Source: Burkholderia sp. (GTDB lineage: Bacteria; Pseudomonadota; Gammaproteobacteria; Burkholderiales; Burkholderiaceae). From it: 6,257 nucleotides of DNA. The stretch spans positions 1-6,257 of the forward strand of contig JASLEG010000059.1 of the NCBI GenBank assembly GCA_030151225.1, written 5' to 3'. The notes beneath the pieces are model-generated. The model saw nothing but the letters and a program-made list of their open reading frames with translations. It had not been told where the DNA came from and made no database searches. A program made the translations under genes and the position numbers. The number at the start of each line of letters is the position of its first letter. Positions within the stretch are counted from its first letter, which is position 1. Positions 5,902-6,257 of the stretch are shown piece by piece.

Positions 5902-6257
5902 GCTCGCGTCCTCCTGATGGGCCGGTGCCGGACGCCTGCGCGTCGGCACGACGCGCGCGTTCCTTCAGCCAGCGCGCGCCGTCGTGATCGCCGGCGATGT
6001 CGAGCAGCGTGGCGAGGTGCGTGAGCGCCTCGCGGTGGGTGGGCGCGAGGTACAGCGCCTTGCGGTAATGCTCGGCGGCCGTGGGCCGCCCCTGGGCGTC
6101 GTCGATCAGGCCGAGCAGGTAATAGGCGTCGGCGCTCGGGCCGGCGCCGCGCATGAGGTCCTGCACGGCGCGCTCGGCGGCCGCGAAATCGCCGGCGTCG
6201 GCCAGCGCGCGCGCCGCGTCGAGCGCATCGCCGGCGGGGGCCGTGGCGGCCGGGCGC
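5885..6257 (-). CDS. wspC: C-terminal TPR region of CheR-type methyltransferase, WspC-like (5' end beyond window)
   Basis: 123 residues up to the TGA at 5885-5887 are visible, with the frame open to the right edge. They form about three tetratricopeptide repeats: one with ALADAGDFAAAERAVQDLM, one with YYLLGLIDDAQGRPTAAEHY and KALYLAP, and one with ALTHLATLLDIAGDHDGA followed by a basic tail. An Ala/Pro-rich stretch precedes them, as expected of a linker. CheR proteins of Wsp-type clusters carry a C-terminal TPR region after the SAM-dependent methyltransferase domain, and position before a CheW and a CheA-REC gene fits WspC. The methyltransferase domain itself is outside the window, so the enzyme is inferred from context. 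The GTG at 6164-6166 could be read as a start, but the TPR pattern continues upstream of it, so this is not a separate small gene. The end overlaps the wspD start by 17 bases. Confidence 0.8.
   Translation of the reverse strand, partial: RPAATAPAGDALDAARALADAGDFAAAERAVQDLMRGAGPSADAYYLLGLIDDAQGRPTAAEHYRKALYLAPTHREALTHLATLLDIAGDHDGARWLKERARRADAQASGTGPSGGREHARRR
5910..5915 (-). promoter_or_regulatory. Ribosome binding site of wspD
   Basis: A perfect AGGAGG on the minus strand lies 8 bases before the ATG at 5901. It fixes the start of WspD at MHDAVD and rules against the upstream start at 5949. It lies within the coding end of the wspC-like gene. Confidence 0.85.

Noticed and set aside
5902..5949. 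N-terminal extension of WspD from an ATG at 5949
   Set aside because: The added residues are low-complexity and overlap wspC further, and a perfect AGGAGG sits 8 bases before the inner ATG at 5901.
4928..6024. Plus-strand frames opposite wspD (4928-5773 and 5287-6024)
   Set aside because: Arg/Ser/Ala-rich translations without domain features, antisense to a clear CheW domain.
5885..6166. Separate 93-residue TPR protein starting at the GTG at 6164-6166
   Set aside because: The same frame stays open to the right edge and the TPR pattern continues upstream, so it is the tail of a larger CheR-TPR protein.

Overview
The window is about 70% G+C by eye and almost entirely coding, with GC-rich third positions typical of a high-GC betaproteobacterium. 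Burkholderia or a close relative is my best guess, an inference from composition and gene content; no marker gene names the species. Every gene I can support lies on the minus strand, so the operon reads from right to left.

From the right edge the order is: the C-terminal TPR part of a CheR-type methyltransferase (WspC-like, cut by the window edge); a CheW-type adaptor with a cysteine-rich N-terminus (WspD-like); a hybrid CheA kinase with a C-terminal receiver domain (WspE-like); and a CheB-type receiver/methylesterase (WspF-like). These four overlap by 4 to 17 bases and have recognisable ribosome binding sites, so they are almost certainly cotranscribed and translationally coupled. After the CheB gene come a 121-base gap with a strong Rho-independent terminator and then a large regulator with three PAS domains and a LuxR/GerE helix-turn-helix. 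That regulator runs off the left edge without a stop codon.

The order CheR-TPR, CheW, CheA-REC, CheB matches wspC-D-E-F of the Wsp surface-sensing chemosensory system. The receptor WspA and first adaptor WspB would be expected beyond the right edge. In the Wsp model, the receptor with its CheW adaptors controls WspE autophosphorylation, WspC and WspF set receptor methylation, and in Pseudomonas WspE phosphorylates the GGDEF diguanylate cyclase WspR. No GGDEF gene is present here. The place after wspF is taken by the PAS-PAS-PAS-LuxR protein, which also has no receiver domain. This is the main open question: whether this Wsp branch ends in transcription through a non-canonical partner, or whether the LuxR gene is an independent neighbour behind the terminator.

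Secondary points are the four-cysteine motif in WspD, a 24-residue tandem duplication in the WspE linker, and an arginine-rich tail on the LuxR protein. Long plus-strand open frames opposite these genes are composition artefacts. I see no RNA genes, mobile elements or CRISPR arrays.
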